From positions 124,001-188,000 of the forward strand of contig DASVQE010000107.1 in NCBI GenBank assembly GCA_036389275.1: a stretch of DNA of 64,000 bases, read 5' to 3'. A model generated the notes under the pieces. That model ran no database searches and was not told the DNA's origin. It saw only the letters and a program-made list of their open reading frames with translations. This document shows positions 1 to 8,240 of the stretch, piece by piece. The DNA is from QHVT01 sp036389275. Lineage in GTDB: Bacteria; Acidobacteriota; Thermoanaerobaculia; Gp7-AA8. The stretch's first letter is position 1; each line of letters starts with the position of its first letter. The position numbers and the translations under genes are program-made.

Positions 1-2451
1 GCGCATGCGCGGATCGGCGGCGGCCAGCCGGTTCGCCGCGACCTTCTCCTTCGTCAGGCCGAGGACCACGGTGGTGATGAGCCGCGCCTCCTCCTGCGAG
101 AGGTGGAAGTTCGGCATCTTCAGCTTGTCGTTGTAAGGCTTGGTGCGCTCGTCGTCATAGATGCGCGGGCTGCGCACCTTGTTGTAGATCCACGACGGAA
201 CGTTGTGCTGGATGTGCTCGACGCTGCGGTCGTCGTCGTGCTCGTACTCGTGCACGAAACCGAAATCGAACAGGTGCAGCGTCTTCGAGCCCTCGGTGGT
301 CAGCTCGGTGCCGATCGGCTTGAGACCTTCGAAGCCTTTGATCTCGTGACAGGAGTAGCAGCCGTACTTTTCAATGCTGCGCTGGCCGAGGTAGACGAGC
401 TGCTCGCGCAGCGGCATGCCGCGCAGCTTCGCCTCCGCGTCGGCGTCGGTCATGGTGCTGATCAGGTAGGCCTTGGCCAGATCGTGCACCGCCTTCACGT
501 CGACCGGCGGAATCGGCTTCTGCATGAACGCCGGCTTCTGCAGTTTCAGCAGGTAGGCGGTGATGTCGGCCGCTTCCTGATCGGAAAGGCGGAGGCTCGG
601 CATCGGCGCGGTGGCGTAGTAAGCCTTCGGATTCTTGATCCAGTTGAAGACCCAGTTCGCGTGCGTCTTCGTGCCGACCCCGGTGAGGTTGAAGCCGTAG
701 TTGCGCTCGAGCGGGAAGTCGTCGCGGCGAGCGACGCGCACCGCGCCGGTCTTCTCGTCCTTGACCGTGTCCTGCGCGACGTGACAGGCGAGGCAGCCGA
801 TCGAGCCGACGAGCTGCGCGCCGCGCTGCGGATCGCCGGCGGCCGCCGGCGCGGTCCACTGGCGGCGCGTCGAGCGCGAGAAGAGGAACGTCACGATCGA
901 ATGGATCTCGGCGTTCTGGTAGCGGACGTTCTGCTCGCGCTCGCGCGCCGGCACGGCCGGACCGACCATGTTGCGCTGGAAGAAGAACGACGGCATGCGC
1001 GTGGTCGGGCGGAAGCTGCTCGGGTTCGCGATCCAGCGGAATGCCCATTCCGGCGTCGTCTTCTCGGCGATGCCGTCGAGGTTCGGACCCGGTTTCCGGA
1101 GATCGGAGAAACGCCAGTTGTTGATCTTGTGGCACGCATGGCAGCCGTACAGCTCGACCATGTGCGTGGCCTTGGTGATCTGCTCGCCGTCGCCGATGTC
1201 GACCTGGCCGCCGTGGCACTTGATGCAGCCGGCCTCGTAGTACTGGCGCGGATACATCGGCGTCTCGAGGAACGGATTGGCGGCGTAGCCCCAGTTGCGC
1301 TTCTTGTAGTCCCACGGACCCGGCAGCAGCGAGACGGCCGCCTGCGACCAGCGGCGCTCCATGCGCAGGCTGGCCGGCGTATGTCCGGCGCGGCCGAACT
1401 CGGTGGCGCGGTCCTGCCCGCGGTGGCAGGCGGTGCAGCCGTATTCGAGCAGCGGATGCGGCGAGGCGGAGCCGACGAAGACGTCGAGCTTCGGATGGGT
1501 GCGGAACGGATTGAGGATGTCCGTCTTTCCATCCATGATCTTCCGCAGCGCCGCCACGCGTTCCTCGGTCTCCTTGCGCCGCGACGGCTGCACCCAGTTC
1601 TTGTCGAGCTGTTCCTGCAGCAGCGTCACCAGCCGCTCCGCTTCCTTCTTCGACTCGAAGCCGGGGCGGTCGATGGCGCGGTGGCAGGTCATGCAGCGGT
1701 CGACGCGCGGCACCGACATGTAGTTCATGTCGATGAAGAGATCGCCGAGGACCACCTGATCGATCTTCAGCGTCGGATTGATGAAGTCGAGCATCGGAAG
1801 GTTGAGCACCATCCGCTTCGACCGCACCGACACCGCCTCGAGCTGCTTGTTGAGCAGGTCCGTGTCGGCGGTGAGCTGCTTGCGGCGATCCTCGAGCTCC
1901 TTGATGCGGCCGAGGAACTTGTTGACGCGCGTCCGCACCAGCTCGCGCTCGCGCGTGACCTGCTGGAGGCGGAGGTTGAGGTTGTTGACCTTGTCGTTCT
2001 GCGCCTCGTACTCGCGCCGCTGCGTGCCGGCGTCGGAGCGGTGCTGCATCACCGACGTCTCGAGCGCGTAGCGCTTCGCGTCGAGCACCGCCTTGGCGAA
2101 GCGGTAGTCCTGATCGGCGGCGTAGTGCTTTCCTTCCCACTCGTCGAGCTCACGTTGCGCCTCGACGTAGGCATCGCGCTGCCGGGCGATCTCCACCTGG
2201 CCTTGGCGCATCTCCCGGTCGACCTCGGCCAGCTTCTTCCGCGTCTCGGCGTCGGTCGACGAGTGAAGCTGCGCCTCGATGCGCTGCTCCTGCAGGCGGT
2301 TGAACTCGAGCTGGTACCACTTCCAGCCGCGGACGTAGTCGTAGAACACCATCGCGCCCGTGACCATCAGCAACCCGATGCTGGTCAGGGCAAAGATGAG
2401 GTTGAGCTTCCTCATCGGGTAGTTGTGCGGAATGGGCTCTTGCGGCTTCAT
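1..2451 (-). CDS. Multiheme cytochrome c subunit of a cytochrome bc-type complex (3' end outside window)
   Basis: The minus-strand frame from the ATG at 2451 stays open to the left edge (817 codons, no stop), so the C-terminus is missing. One membrane segment lies near residues 18-36, followed by a long charged coiled coil to about residue 200. Six CxxCH haem-c sites are visible, with first cysteines near residues 253 (CMTCH), 339 (CTACH), 409 (CIKCH), 437 (CHACH), 553 (CLACH) and 698 (CYSCH). It starts 4 bp after the cytochrome b C-terminal gene, so it probably takes electrons from that complex on the outer face of the membrane. Long plus-strand ORFs opposite it are shadows. Confidence 0.88.
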   Translation of the reverse strand, partial: MKPQEPIPHNYPMRKLNLIFALTSIGLLMVTGAMVFYDYVRGWKWYQLEFNRLQEQRIEAQLHSSTDAETRKKLAEVDREMRQGQVEIARQRDAYVEAQRELDEWEGKHYAADQDYRFAKAVLDAKRYALETSVMQHRSDAGTQRREYEAQNDKVNNLNLRLQQVTRERELVRTRVNKFLGRIKELEDRRKQLTADTDLLNKQLEAVSVRSKRMVLNLPMLDFINPTLKIDQVVLGDLFIDMNYMSVPRVDRCMTCHRAIDRPGFESKKEAERLVTLLQEQLDKNWVQPSRRKETEERVAALRKIMDGKTDILNPFRTHPKLDVFVGSASPHPLLEYGCTACHRGQDRATEFGRAGHTPASLRMERRWSQAAVSLLPGPWDYKKRNWGYAANPFLETPMYPRQYYEAGCIKCHGGQVDIGDGEQITKATHMVELYGCHACHKINNWRFSDLRKPGPNLDGIAEKTTPEWAFRWIANPSSFRPTTRMPSFFFQRNMVGPAVPAREREQNVRYQNAEIHSIVTFLFSRSTRRQWTAPAAAGDPQRGAQLVGSIGCLACHVAQDTVKDEKTGAVRVARRDDFPLERNYGFNLTGVGTKTHANWVFNWIKNPKAYYATAPMPSLRLSDQEAADITAYLLKLQKPAFMQKPIPPVDVKAVHDLAKAYLISTMTDADAEAKLRGMPLREQLVYLGQRSIEKYGCYSCHEIKGFEGLKPIGTELTTEGSKTLHLFDFGFVHEYEHDDDRSVEHIQHNVPSWIYNKVRSPRIYDDERTKPYNDKLKMPNFHLSQEEARLITTVVLGLTKEKVAANRLAAADPRMR

Positions 2452-2455
2452 GCGA

Positions 2456-3679
2456 TCAGATGTTGAAGAAGATCTCCTGGATGTGGACGAGATACTTCAG
2501 GTTGAACAGCCACCGCAACACCATCTTGATCGGCAGCGACAGCATGAACAAAAACAGGAACGCGCCGACGTAGTAACGCGGCCCGCCCATCTTCAGGTAG
2601 AAGCGGCGGAACGGCCCGGCGGCCATGGCCGGCGCCAGGGCGAAGTAGAGCAGCACCACGCCGATGCCGAAGGCCTCACGGATGATCCAGAGGCGCGGCA
2701 GCGGCATGCCGAGGAGCTTGACCCAGATCAGCTCCGAGAGGTCGATGTTGACCAGCGGCTCGAGCTTGTTCGGATCCCAATATTCGTACGGCCCGAAGAA
2801 GTTCCAGTTCGGACCGCGCAGGAACGTGCCGGTGATGATCAGGAACGACCAGAGCACGAGGAAGCCGTAGAGGAAGACGCCGATCTCCCACTTCCGTTCG
2901 CGGAACGAGTAGTAGCCGTTGCCGCGCGGATTGGTGTCGATGTACGGGATGGCCATCAGGCCGACGATGATCAGCGTCGGCAGCACGACGCCCGCGAGCC
3001 AGGGGTCGAAGTAGACCAGCATCTCCTGCAGGCCGAGGAAGTACCAGGGCGCTTTGGCCGGATTCGGCGACGAGGTCGGATTGGCCGCCTCTTCCAGCGG
3101 CGCGCGCAGCGCGAGCGACCAGACGATCATAACGATCGTCAGGACGATCATGCAGAGCAGCTCCGTGTAGACCAGATCGGGCCAGGTGAAGAGCTTCTCG
3201 TCCGACTCCGTCTTCTCGTACGGAATCCCGCCCATGGCCATGACCTTGTCGTTGAAGTAGGCCTTGCGCAGGGCGATCCAGGTGAACATCCCCAGCAGGA
3301 AGATCATCGCCACGATGGGGACGTTGTCCGGCTTGGCGGCGATCAGGTAGAAGTTCGGGTCGAACATCGACAGGGCGAAGCCGCCCAGTCCGGCGATGAG
3401 CAGCCACTTCCCTACCTTCGGCTCCCACAGACGCCCGCCGAGCGTGGCCAGTCCCCACATCACCAGAAAGTAGGCGATGCCGAGATAGAGCAGCGGCCGG
3501 ACGAAGAGTCCGGCCACCACGCAGACCGCGCCGAAGACGACGAAGGCGATGCCGCCCTTCGACTTCACCCTGCCGTCGAGCAGGTTGAAGAAGACGATCA
3601 TCGCGAAGATCGACGTGAGGAGGATGAACGAGATCGACGCGACCGACAGTACGTTGACGAAGTTCTTCAGAAACGTCAT
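2456..3679 (-). CDS. Cytochrome b, C-terminal domain subunit (PetD-like), extended
   Basis: This 407-residue polytopic protein corresponds to the C-terminal, quinol-site half of cytochrome b carried as a separate subunit, as in b6f-type complexes. The stretch around residues 200-260, with KAPWYFLGLQEM and a following long hydrophobic helix ending in IPYIDTNP, is the recognisable subunit IV core. The canonical PEWY tetrapeptide is replaced by APWY. About 130 extra residues with several helices precede the core, and more helices follow it, so it is much longer than plant PetD (about 160 residues). A GGAGGA ribosome site sits 7-8 nt before the ATG. It lies 15 bp downstream of the N-terminal cytochrome b gene. 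Confidence 0.85.
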   Translation of the reverse strand: MTFLKNFVNVLSVASISFILLTSIFAMIVFFNLLDGRVKSKGGIAFVVFGAVCVVAGLFVRPLLYLGIAYFLVMWGLATLGGRLWEPKVGKWLLIAGLGGFALSMFDPNFYLIAAKPDNVPIVAMIFLLGMFTWIALRKAYFNDKVMAMGGIPYEKTESDEKLFTWPDLVYTELLCMIVLTIVMIVWSLALRAPLEEAANPTSSPNPAKAPWYFLGLQEMLVYFDPWLAGVVLPTLIIVGLMAIPYIDTNPRGNGYYSFRERKWEIGVFLYGFLVLWSFLIITGTFLRGPNWNFFGPYEYWDPNKLEPLVNIDLSELIWVKLLGMPLPRLWIIREAFGIGVVLLYFALAPAMAAGPFRRFYLKMGGPRYYVGAFLFLFMLSLPIKMVLRWLFNLKYLVHIQEIFFNI

Positions 3680-3694
3680 CGGCTCGTCCTCCGG

Positions 3695-4477
3695 CTACAG
3701 CGGACCGGAGATCCCTCCGTCTTTGCGTACGCGCCAGAAGTGAATGGCCATCAGGAAACCCGCGGCCAGCGGGATGACCATGCAGTGCAGCACGTAGAAG
3801 CGGAGCAGCGTGGCCGCGCCGATCGAGCGGCCGGCGATGAGCGCGAAGCGCGCGTCGTCGCCGGCATGGATCAGCGGCACGTCGCCCAGTTTCATCAGCG
3901 AAGACATCGGTCCCTCGGTGCCGGCGCCGGGGCTGGCCCGGGCCATGTTCGAGCCGACCGTGATCGCCCAGATCGCGAGCTGATCCCACGGCAGCAGGTA
4001 GCCGGTGAAGGAGAGGAGCAGCGTCAGCACGAGGAGGATGACGCCGACGTTCCAGTTGAATTCGCGAGGCGGCTTGTACGAGCCGGTCATGAAGACGCGG
4101 AACATGTGCAGCCAGACGGCGATGACCATGGCGTGAGCGCCCCAGCGGTGCATCTCGCGCATGATGCCGAAGGGCGCCTGCTCGCGCAGGTCCATGATGT
4201 CGGTAAATGCGTATTCAATTGTTGGACGGTAATAGAACATCAAAAGCAGTCCGGTCACCGTCTCGACCAGAAAGAGGAAGAAGGAGGTGCCGCCCATGCA
4301 CCAGGTGTAGCTCATGCGGACGCCGCTGCGGCGGACCTTCACCGGATGGAGGTGAAGGATCAGCGAGCCGAGGACGGCCAGGACGCGCTTGCGGTTGGTG
4401 TTGGGGATCCCGACCCGGAAGATCGACTTCCAGACCTGCGAATTGACGATGCCTTCCTGGACTTGTTTCAGGGTCAT
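3695..4477 (-). CDS. Cytochrome b, N-terminal domain subunit (b6-like)
   Basis: This 260-residue protein is the haem-bearing half of cytochrome b. Four helices carry the haem ligands H110 and H124 (in MHRWGAHAM and WLHMFR) and H231 and H246 (in YVLHCM and AIHFW). The spacing is 14 and 15 residues, which is the b6f pattern rather than the 14/14 of bc1. Cys60 in YTWCMGG aligns with the cysteine that binds haem ci in plant cytochrome b6 (YCLGG), so a third covalent haem is likely. The protein ends in ISGPL as b6 does. It starts 21 bp after the Rieske gene with a GAGGGAG ribosome site. Confidence 0.9.
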   Translation of the reverse strand: MTLKQVQEGIVNSQVWKSIFRVGIPNTNRKRVLAVLGSLILHLHPVKVRRSGVRMSYTWCMGGTSFFLFLVETVTGLLLMFYYRPTIEYAFTDIMDLREQAPFGIMREMHRWGAHAMVIAVWLHMFRVFMTGSYKPPREFNWNVGVILLVLTLLLSFTGYLLPWDQLAIWAITVGSNMARASPGAGTEGPMSSLMKLGDVPLIHAGDDARFALIAGRSIGAATLLRFYVLHCMVIPLAAGFLMAIHFWRVRKDGGISGPL

Positions 4478-4498
4478 CGACTCCCTCTGTCGCTGAGA

Positions 4499-5071
4499 TC
4501 ACACCTTCAGAAACGAATCAGGATTGGTCCACTCCCCACGTTCCTGGTGAAACTGCACCGACTTGTCGACGACGATCTGGCCGTCGGCCGTGTCGATGAA
4601 AATCTTGGCGCGCTCGAGCGGCCGCGGCGCCGGACCTTCGAAGTTCACTCCGGTCCGGTAGTAGCCGCTGCCGTGGCACGGGCACTTGAATTTGTTCTGC
4701 GAAGGCAGCCAGTTCGGCGTGCAGCCGAGATGGGTGCAGGTCGTGATCAGCGCATACATCATCTCTTCGTTGCGCACGATCCAGACGCCGTACTTGTCTT
4801 TCCAGCGCTCGTCGACCTCGCCCATCGAGTAGTCGCCCGGAAGGCCCGCCTTGAACTTCTGGACGGGCTCGAACAGGACGTTCGGGAAGAGGAAGCGCAC
4901 CAGGATGCCGGTCAGCCCGCCGACCGCGGCGGTGAGCGCCACCCAGGCGGTGGTCAGCGCGAACGGAAACTTGCGCCGGGTGATCTCCCCTTGCTCGCGT
5001 ATCTCCGACGCGGCGCTGCCCGCAAGAGGCGTCTTCGGGGTGACCTGATATGGCGTGATTTGCTCAGACAT
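4499..5071 (-). CDS. Rieske [2Fe-2S] protein of a cytochrome bc-type complex
   Basis: This 190-residue protein has the Rieske cluster motifs CTHLGC (C112, H114, C117) and CPCHGS (C130, C132, H133), which ligate the [2Fe-2S] cluster that accepts electrons from quinol. The N-terminus has a twin-arginine TRRKF at 31-35 followed by a hydrophobic segment (about 40-62), consistent with Tat export and an uncleaved membrane anchor. It is the first gene of Rieske-cyt b N-cyt b C-multiheme c. The gap upstream holds a candidate promoter and a long hairpin that separates it from the ferredoxin-HEAT pair. Confidence 0.93.
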   Translation of the reverse strand: MSEQITPYQVTPKTPLAGSAASEIREQGEITRRKFPFALTTAWVALTAAVGGLTGILVRFLFPNVLFEPVQKFKAGLPGDYSMGEVDERWKDKYGVWIVRNEEMMYALITTCTHLGCTPNWLPSQNKFKCPCHGSGYYRTGVNFEGPAPRPLERAKIFIDTADGQIVVDKSVQFHQERGEWTNPDSFLKV

Positions 5072-5094
5072 TGAGAGTCGGAACGTGTCGCCGC

Positions 5095-5123
5095 ACTATC
5101 GGTGAAAACGGAAAGAGAGTCAA
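5095..5123 (-). promoter_or_regulatory. Candidate promoter of the Rieske-cytochrome b operon
   Basis: Read on the minus strand, TTGACT (5123-5118) and GATAGT (5100-5095) are separated by 17 bp. They match the sigma-70 consensus at 5/6 and 4/6 positions. The predicted start would leave a leader of about 16 nt before the Rieske ATG, with no obvious Shine-Dalgarno. It lies just beyond the hairpin at 5129-5210. This is inference from sequence only. Confidence 0.5.
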
Positions 5124-5128
5124 CATGG

Positions 5129-5210
5129 AACGATGAACGATGAACGATGAACGATGAACAAAAGCGCGTTCATGCGACGTTCATCGTTCATCCTGCATCG
5201 TTCATCGTTT
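5129..5210. repeat. Inverted array of 7-bp tandem units forming a long intergenic hairpin
   Basis: Four perfect head-to-tail copies of AACGATG start at 5129. After a short spacer there is a slightly degenerate array of the reverse complement (GTTCATC-type units) from 5168 to 5210. The two arms can fold into a stem of about 30 bp. The right arm begins inside the last codons of the HEAT gene (AAA CGA TGA), so the stop codon is part of the repeat. A terminator or mRNA 3'-end role is plausible. The architecture recurs at 26590 and 28689 with a different unit. Confidence 0.85.
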
Positions 5211-6053
5211 CGCCAGCGCCTCGGTCGCGGCGGAGCGAACCTTCATCGACGGATCGGATTTCGCCAGCGGCGTGAGCAGCGCCTGCTCTTCTTCCGGAGC
5301 GATCTTCTCCACGGCCGGGATCGCCGCCAGGATGATCGCTTCCTGCTGGTCGGGGCGCATGCCGGCCACGCGCGCCAGGCGCGAGCGGTCGAGCATCTCG
5401 CGCACCACGCCGATGGCGTGCGTATCGCCGAAGCGCGCCAGGGCGATGGCGGCGTTGTAGCGGACGTCGGCGATCGGATCGTTCAGGGCGCCTTCGAGCG
5501 GCGCGACCGCGCGCGCGTCGCCGATCTCGCCCAACGCGTACGCCGCCGCTTTGCGCACGTCGTGCTCGTCGCGCGCGAACGCGCCGAGCAGCGGCGGCAC
5601 CGCGGCGGGATCGCGCAGGCGGCCGAGGGCCAGCGCGGCGTAGATGCGCGTCTCCGGATCTTCGTCGCTCAAGGCTTCGACCAGCAGCGAGGTGGCGCGC
5701 CGGTCGCCGAGATTGCCGAGGACCATGCTCAGGTAGCGGCGGATGCGCGGATCGTCGTGCTTTGCGTCGCGATAGGCGACGATCACGTCGTCGACCAGGT
5801 GCGGATACTTCTTCGCCTCACCGGCGTTGATGAGCTGCGAGAGCTGATAGGCGGCCTGCCATCGTTCCCGACGTCCGCCACTCCGCACTTCATTCAGATA
5901 ATCGGGGATGGTCTGCTCGTCGGAGGCGAGCTTGCCGAAGAGAAAGAAGATGCCGACGGCGATGGCCACGATCCCGAGCGGGAAGATGACGAACTGGAAG
6001 AGGATGGTGCGCGGAGACTCTTTCGGGACGTCCGTCATCGGCCCGTGCGTCAT
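5202..6053 (-). CDS. Membrane-anchored HEAT-repeat protein next to a ferredoxin
   Basis: This 283-residue protein has one N-terminal membrane helix (about 20-42) followed by tandem HEAT/PBS-lyase-type repeats. The repeats show as units such as ALALGRLRDPAAVPPLL and AYALGEIGDARAVAPLE, roughly 31 residues apart. It overlaps the ferredoxin gene by 4 bp (ATGA), so the two are translationally coupled. HEAT repeats bind proteins, so it may hold the ferredoxin at the membrane near the Rieske/cytochrome b complex, but that is inference. The stop codon lies inside the 7-bp repeat hairpin. Confidence 0.85.
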   Translation of the reverse strand: MTHGPMTDVPKESPRTILFQFVIFPLGIVAIAVGIFFLFGKLASDEQTIPDYLNEVRSGGRRERWQAAYQLSQLINAGEAKKYPHLVDDVIVAYRDAKHDDPRIRRYLSMVLGNLGDRRATSLLVEALSDEDPETRIYAALALGRLRDPAAVPPLLGAFARDEHDVRKAAAYALGEIGDARAVAPLEGALNDPIADVRYNAAIALARFGDTHAIGVVREMLDRSRLARVAGMRPDQQEAIILAAIPAVEKIAPEEEQALLTPLAKSDPSMKVRSAATEALAKR

Positions 6054-6523
6054 CGACCGGTGCCGAGCACCACGAAATCAGGCAGGTACGTCTTGAGCTG
6101 CGTCGGCGCTTCCGGCACGACGATGGCGTCCTTGTCGCACACGCTCTCGCAGAGGCGGCAGGCCACGCATTTGTTCTTCTCGACGAAGGCGATCTTGTAG
6201 TGATTGGCCAGCGTCTCGTCGTCCGCGTCGATCATGCGGATGCACTCGAACGGGCAGATGTCGACGCAGAACTCGCATCCCGTGCAGAGGTCCTTGATGA
6301 CCTCTGCCTTCGGGATGTCCTTCGGCTTGATGCGGTTGATGATGTCGCCGTGCTGGTTCTGGATGGCGTCGACCGGGCAGTAGATGCCGCAGACCGAGCA
6401 GTCGATGCAGCGCTCCGGATGGATGTAATACTGCCCTTTGCTCTCGCCCCAGATCGTGTTGGTCGGGCACTTGATCTCGCAGACCGAGCAGCCGATGCAT
6501 TTGTCAGTGATGAAGTGGGGCAT
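6050..6523 (-). CDS. Ferredoxin with four [4Fe-4S] cluster motifs
   Basis: This 157-residue soluble protein carries four CxxCxxCxxxC motifs: CIGCSVCEIKCP near the N-terminus, CIDCSVCGIYCP, CTGCEFCVDICP and CVACRLCESVCD. It is thus two bacterial 2[4Fe-4S] units in tandem, an electron wire rather than a simple ferredoxin. The fourth motif ends in CD instead of CP. It is the first gene of a two-gene unit with the membrane HEAT protein, upstream of the cytochrome bc-type operon, so it may exchange electrons with the quinone pool. That assignment is inferred from position. Confidence 0.9.
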   Translation of the reverse strand: MPHFITDKCIGCSVCEIKCPTNTIWGESKGQYYIHPERCIDCSVCGIYCPVDAIQNQHGDIINRIKPKDIPKAEVIKDLCTGCEFCVDICPFECIRMIDADDETLANHYKIAFVEKNKCVACRLCESVCDKDAIVVPEAPTQLKTYLPDFVVLGTGR

Positions 6524-6535
6524 GGTTTGGGCGCC

Positions 6536-6563
6536 AGTGTACCGTAACGGTCAAGGCAGCCAA
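6536..6563 (-). promoter_or_regulatory. Candidate promoter of the ferredoxin-HEAT unit, very short leader
   Basis: On the minus strand TTGGCT (6563-6558) and TACACT (6541-6536) are 16 bp apart. The -10 box is 12 nt from the ATG at 6523, so the leader would be about 5 nt, with no Shine-Dalgarno. It belongs to the TANNNT set seen before several operon-first genes here. Confidence 0.35.
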
Positions 6564-6564
6564 C

Positions 6565-7842
6565 TCATTGCACGCGGGCAATGAAAGCGCGGCCGTTGCT
6601 GTAGAGCACGCGTACGCGGCTCCGGTCGGCGCGAGCGAGCTCGGGCGCGCGGCGCTCGGCGATCCAGAGGAACGGCCCGCGCGGAAACGGCTCCGGCGCG
6701 ACGCGCGCGCGCCAGCCCGGGTGCCTCGCCTGCTCGCGCGGCCACGCTTCGACGCGCCGCTCGCCCAGTTGCGAGACGGCCTCGAGGTAGAGGTAGCCGG
6801 TGGCGACGACGCGCTCGTGCGGCGACGCGCGTTGCGCGAGCACGGTCGCCGCGGCGCGATAGTCGTCGAGCGGACGCTGCGCGTGATCGGCCGCGCCGCG
6901 CGCGAGCACGAACGCGCCGCAGAGCGCCAGCGCGGCGGTGAGCGCGACGCGCGCATTGCGCGGCCAGCGCTCGAGCGAGGTCGCCAGCCAGAGCACGAGC
7001 GGCACCGCGAGCACCGACTCGAAACGCATCGGGACGTAGACGGTGCGCCCGGCCAGGGCGAAGGCGATCGCGAGCAGCAGCGGCACGAGGACCATCGGGA
7101 GAAAGGAGCGCGAGCGCGCGCCGGCCGCGAGCACCAGCACGGCCGAGGCGAGGACCAGCGCCAGCGGCGCCGGCGCGAAGAGTGCCTCCGCATAACGTCC
7201 GACAAAGGCGAGACTCTCCAACGCCGCGAATGGCTGCGTCGGCACAAGCCAGCCCATCGCCTCCGACGGCTGCCGCGCCGCCAGCCAGAGCCCCGGCCCG
7301 AAGGCGACCACACTCGCCGCGAATGCGATCGCAGCCTTGCGCCGCGGTCTCGCCAGCAGCACCAGCGGCAGAAAGAGCGCGCCGTACCAATGGGTGTACG
7401 CGGCGGCGACGAAGGCGATCGCAGCGATGCTCACGCGCTGCTCGTGGACGGCGACGCATCCGATCGCGACCAGCAGCGCGCAGAGCGCGTACGCGCGCGC
7501 ATCGACGGCGAAGAGCGCCGCCGGCGGATACACCGCCAGCAGCAGCGCCGCGTTCGCGCGCGCATCGCCGAGCGACTGGCGCGTGGCGATCAGCGCGAAC
7601 GCGCCGAGCGCGCAGAAGAGCGAGAGCACGCGCAGCGCGTAGACGTTCGGGATGCGCGCCAGCAGGTAGTAGAGCGGCGGGCCGGAGTCGAAAGTCAAGG
7701 TGTTGACGATCTCGCCGAACGGCCTGCGCGCCAGCCAGACCGTGAAGAGCTCGTCGAAGAAAGGCTCGCGCACGACCAGCAGCACGAGACGGACGAGGAG
7801 GAAGGCAGCGGCGGCGGCGAGAAGCGCGCCGCGCCGCGACAT
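6565..7842 (-). CDS. GT-C fold membrane glycosyltransferase-like protein (family 39-like)
   Basis: This 425-residue protein has about ten hydrophobic helices. In the first loop it has the acidic motif EPFFDELFTVWL, typical of GT-C/ArnT-like enzymes that transfer a sugar from a polyprenyl-phosphate donor. A conserved-type GPPLYYLLAR loop and YTHWYG follow. The C-terminal part (from about 330) is a soluble, probably periplasmic domain. Its ATG overlaps the stop of the CheY-like gene (TGATG), which implies co-translation although the functions look unrelated. The substrate cannot be told. Confidence 0.7.
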   Translation of the reverse strand: MSRRGALLAAAAAFLLVRLVLLVVREPFFDELFTVWLARRPFGEIVNTLTFDSGPPLYYLLARIPNVYALRVLSLFCALGAFALIATRQSLGDARANAALLLAVYPPAALFAVDARAYALCALLVAIGCVAVHEQRVSIAAIAFVAAAYTHWYGALFLPLVLLARPRRKAAIAFAASVVAFGPGLWLAARQPSEAMGWLVPTQPFAALESLAFVGRYAEALFAPAPLALVLASAVLVLAAGARSRSFLPMVLVPLLLAIAFALAGRTVYVPMRFESVLAVPLVLWLATSLERWPRNARVALTAALALCGAFVLARGAADHAQRPLDDYRAAATVLAQRASPHERVVATGYLYLEAVSQLGERRVEAWPREQARHPGWRARVAPEPFPRGPFLWIAERRAPELARADRSRVRVLYSNGRAFIARVQ

Positions 7843-8225
7843 CAGACGCTCAGCAGTTCCGAGATGGTCTTGATCAGGTGCGACGACTGGATCGGCTTGC
7901 TGATGTAGGCGTTCGCGCCGAGGGCCAGGCCGCGCTCGCGATCCTCCTCGGCACCCTCGGTGGTGATGATGATGATCGGGATGTTCTTGAGCTGCGCGTT
8001 CTGCCGCACCAGCGAGACCAGCTTCAGCCCGTCCATCACCGGCATGTTGATGTCGGTGAGGATCAGGTCGATCTTCTCCGGGCCGGAGAGCTTCTTGAGC
8101 GCGTCGACGCCGTCGACGGCCTCGATGATGCGCGCGTTCTTGAATCGCTTCAGTGAGAACGAGATCAACTGACGCATGGTCGGCGAGTCCTCGACGACCA
8201 GAAAGTTCGCGTTTTCCATCCCCAC
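7842..8225 (-). CDS. CheY-like single-domain response regulator
   Basis: This 127-residue receiver domain has all key residues: the acidic pair E12/D13, phospho-acceptor D58 in LTDINMP, T88/T89 and K110 in YISKP. It has no output domain, so it should act by protein contact, as in chemosensory systems. I chose the GTG at 8225 because AGAGG lies 8 nt before it. The ATG at 8219 gives a protein two residues shorter. It follows the GAF protein by 15 bp and overlaps the GT-C gene. Confidence 0.9.
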   Translation of the reverse strand: MGMENANFLVVEDSPTMRQLISFSLKRFKNARIIEAVDGVDALKKLSGPEKIDLILTDINMPVMDGLKLVSLVRQNAQLKNIPIIIITTEGAEEDRERGLALGANAYISKPIQSSHLIKTISELLSV

Positions 8226-8240
8226 CGGTTCGTCCTCTTC

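Noticed and set aside
103..2466. Plus-strand ORF of 787 codons opposite the multiheme cytochrome.
   Set aside because: The minus strand encodes six CxxCH sites and a coiled coil in phase with cytochrome b genes. The plus product is a composition-driven shadow rich in R, V, L and A.
2423..5074. Plus-strand ORF of 883 codons opposite the cytochrome b and Rieske genes.
   Set aside because: It is a high-GC shadow of three well-supported minus-strand genes and has no recognisable domain.
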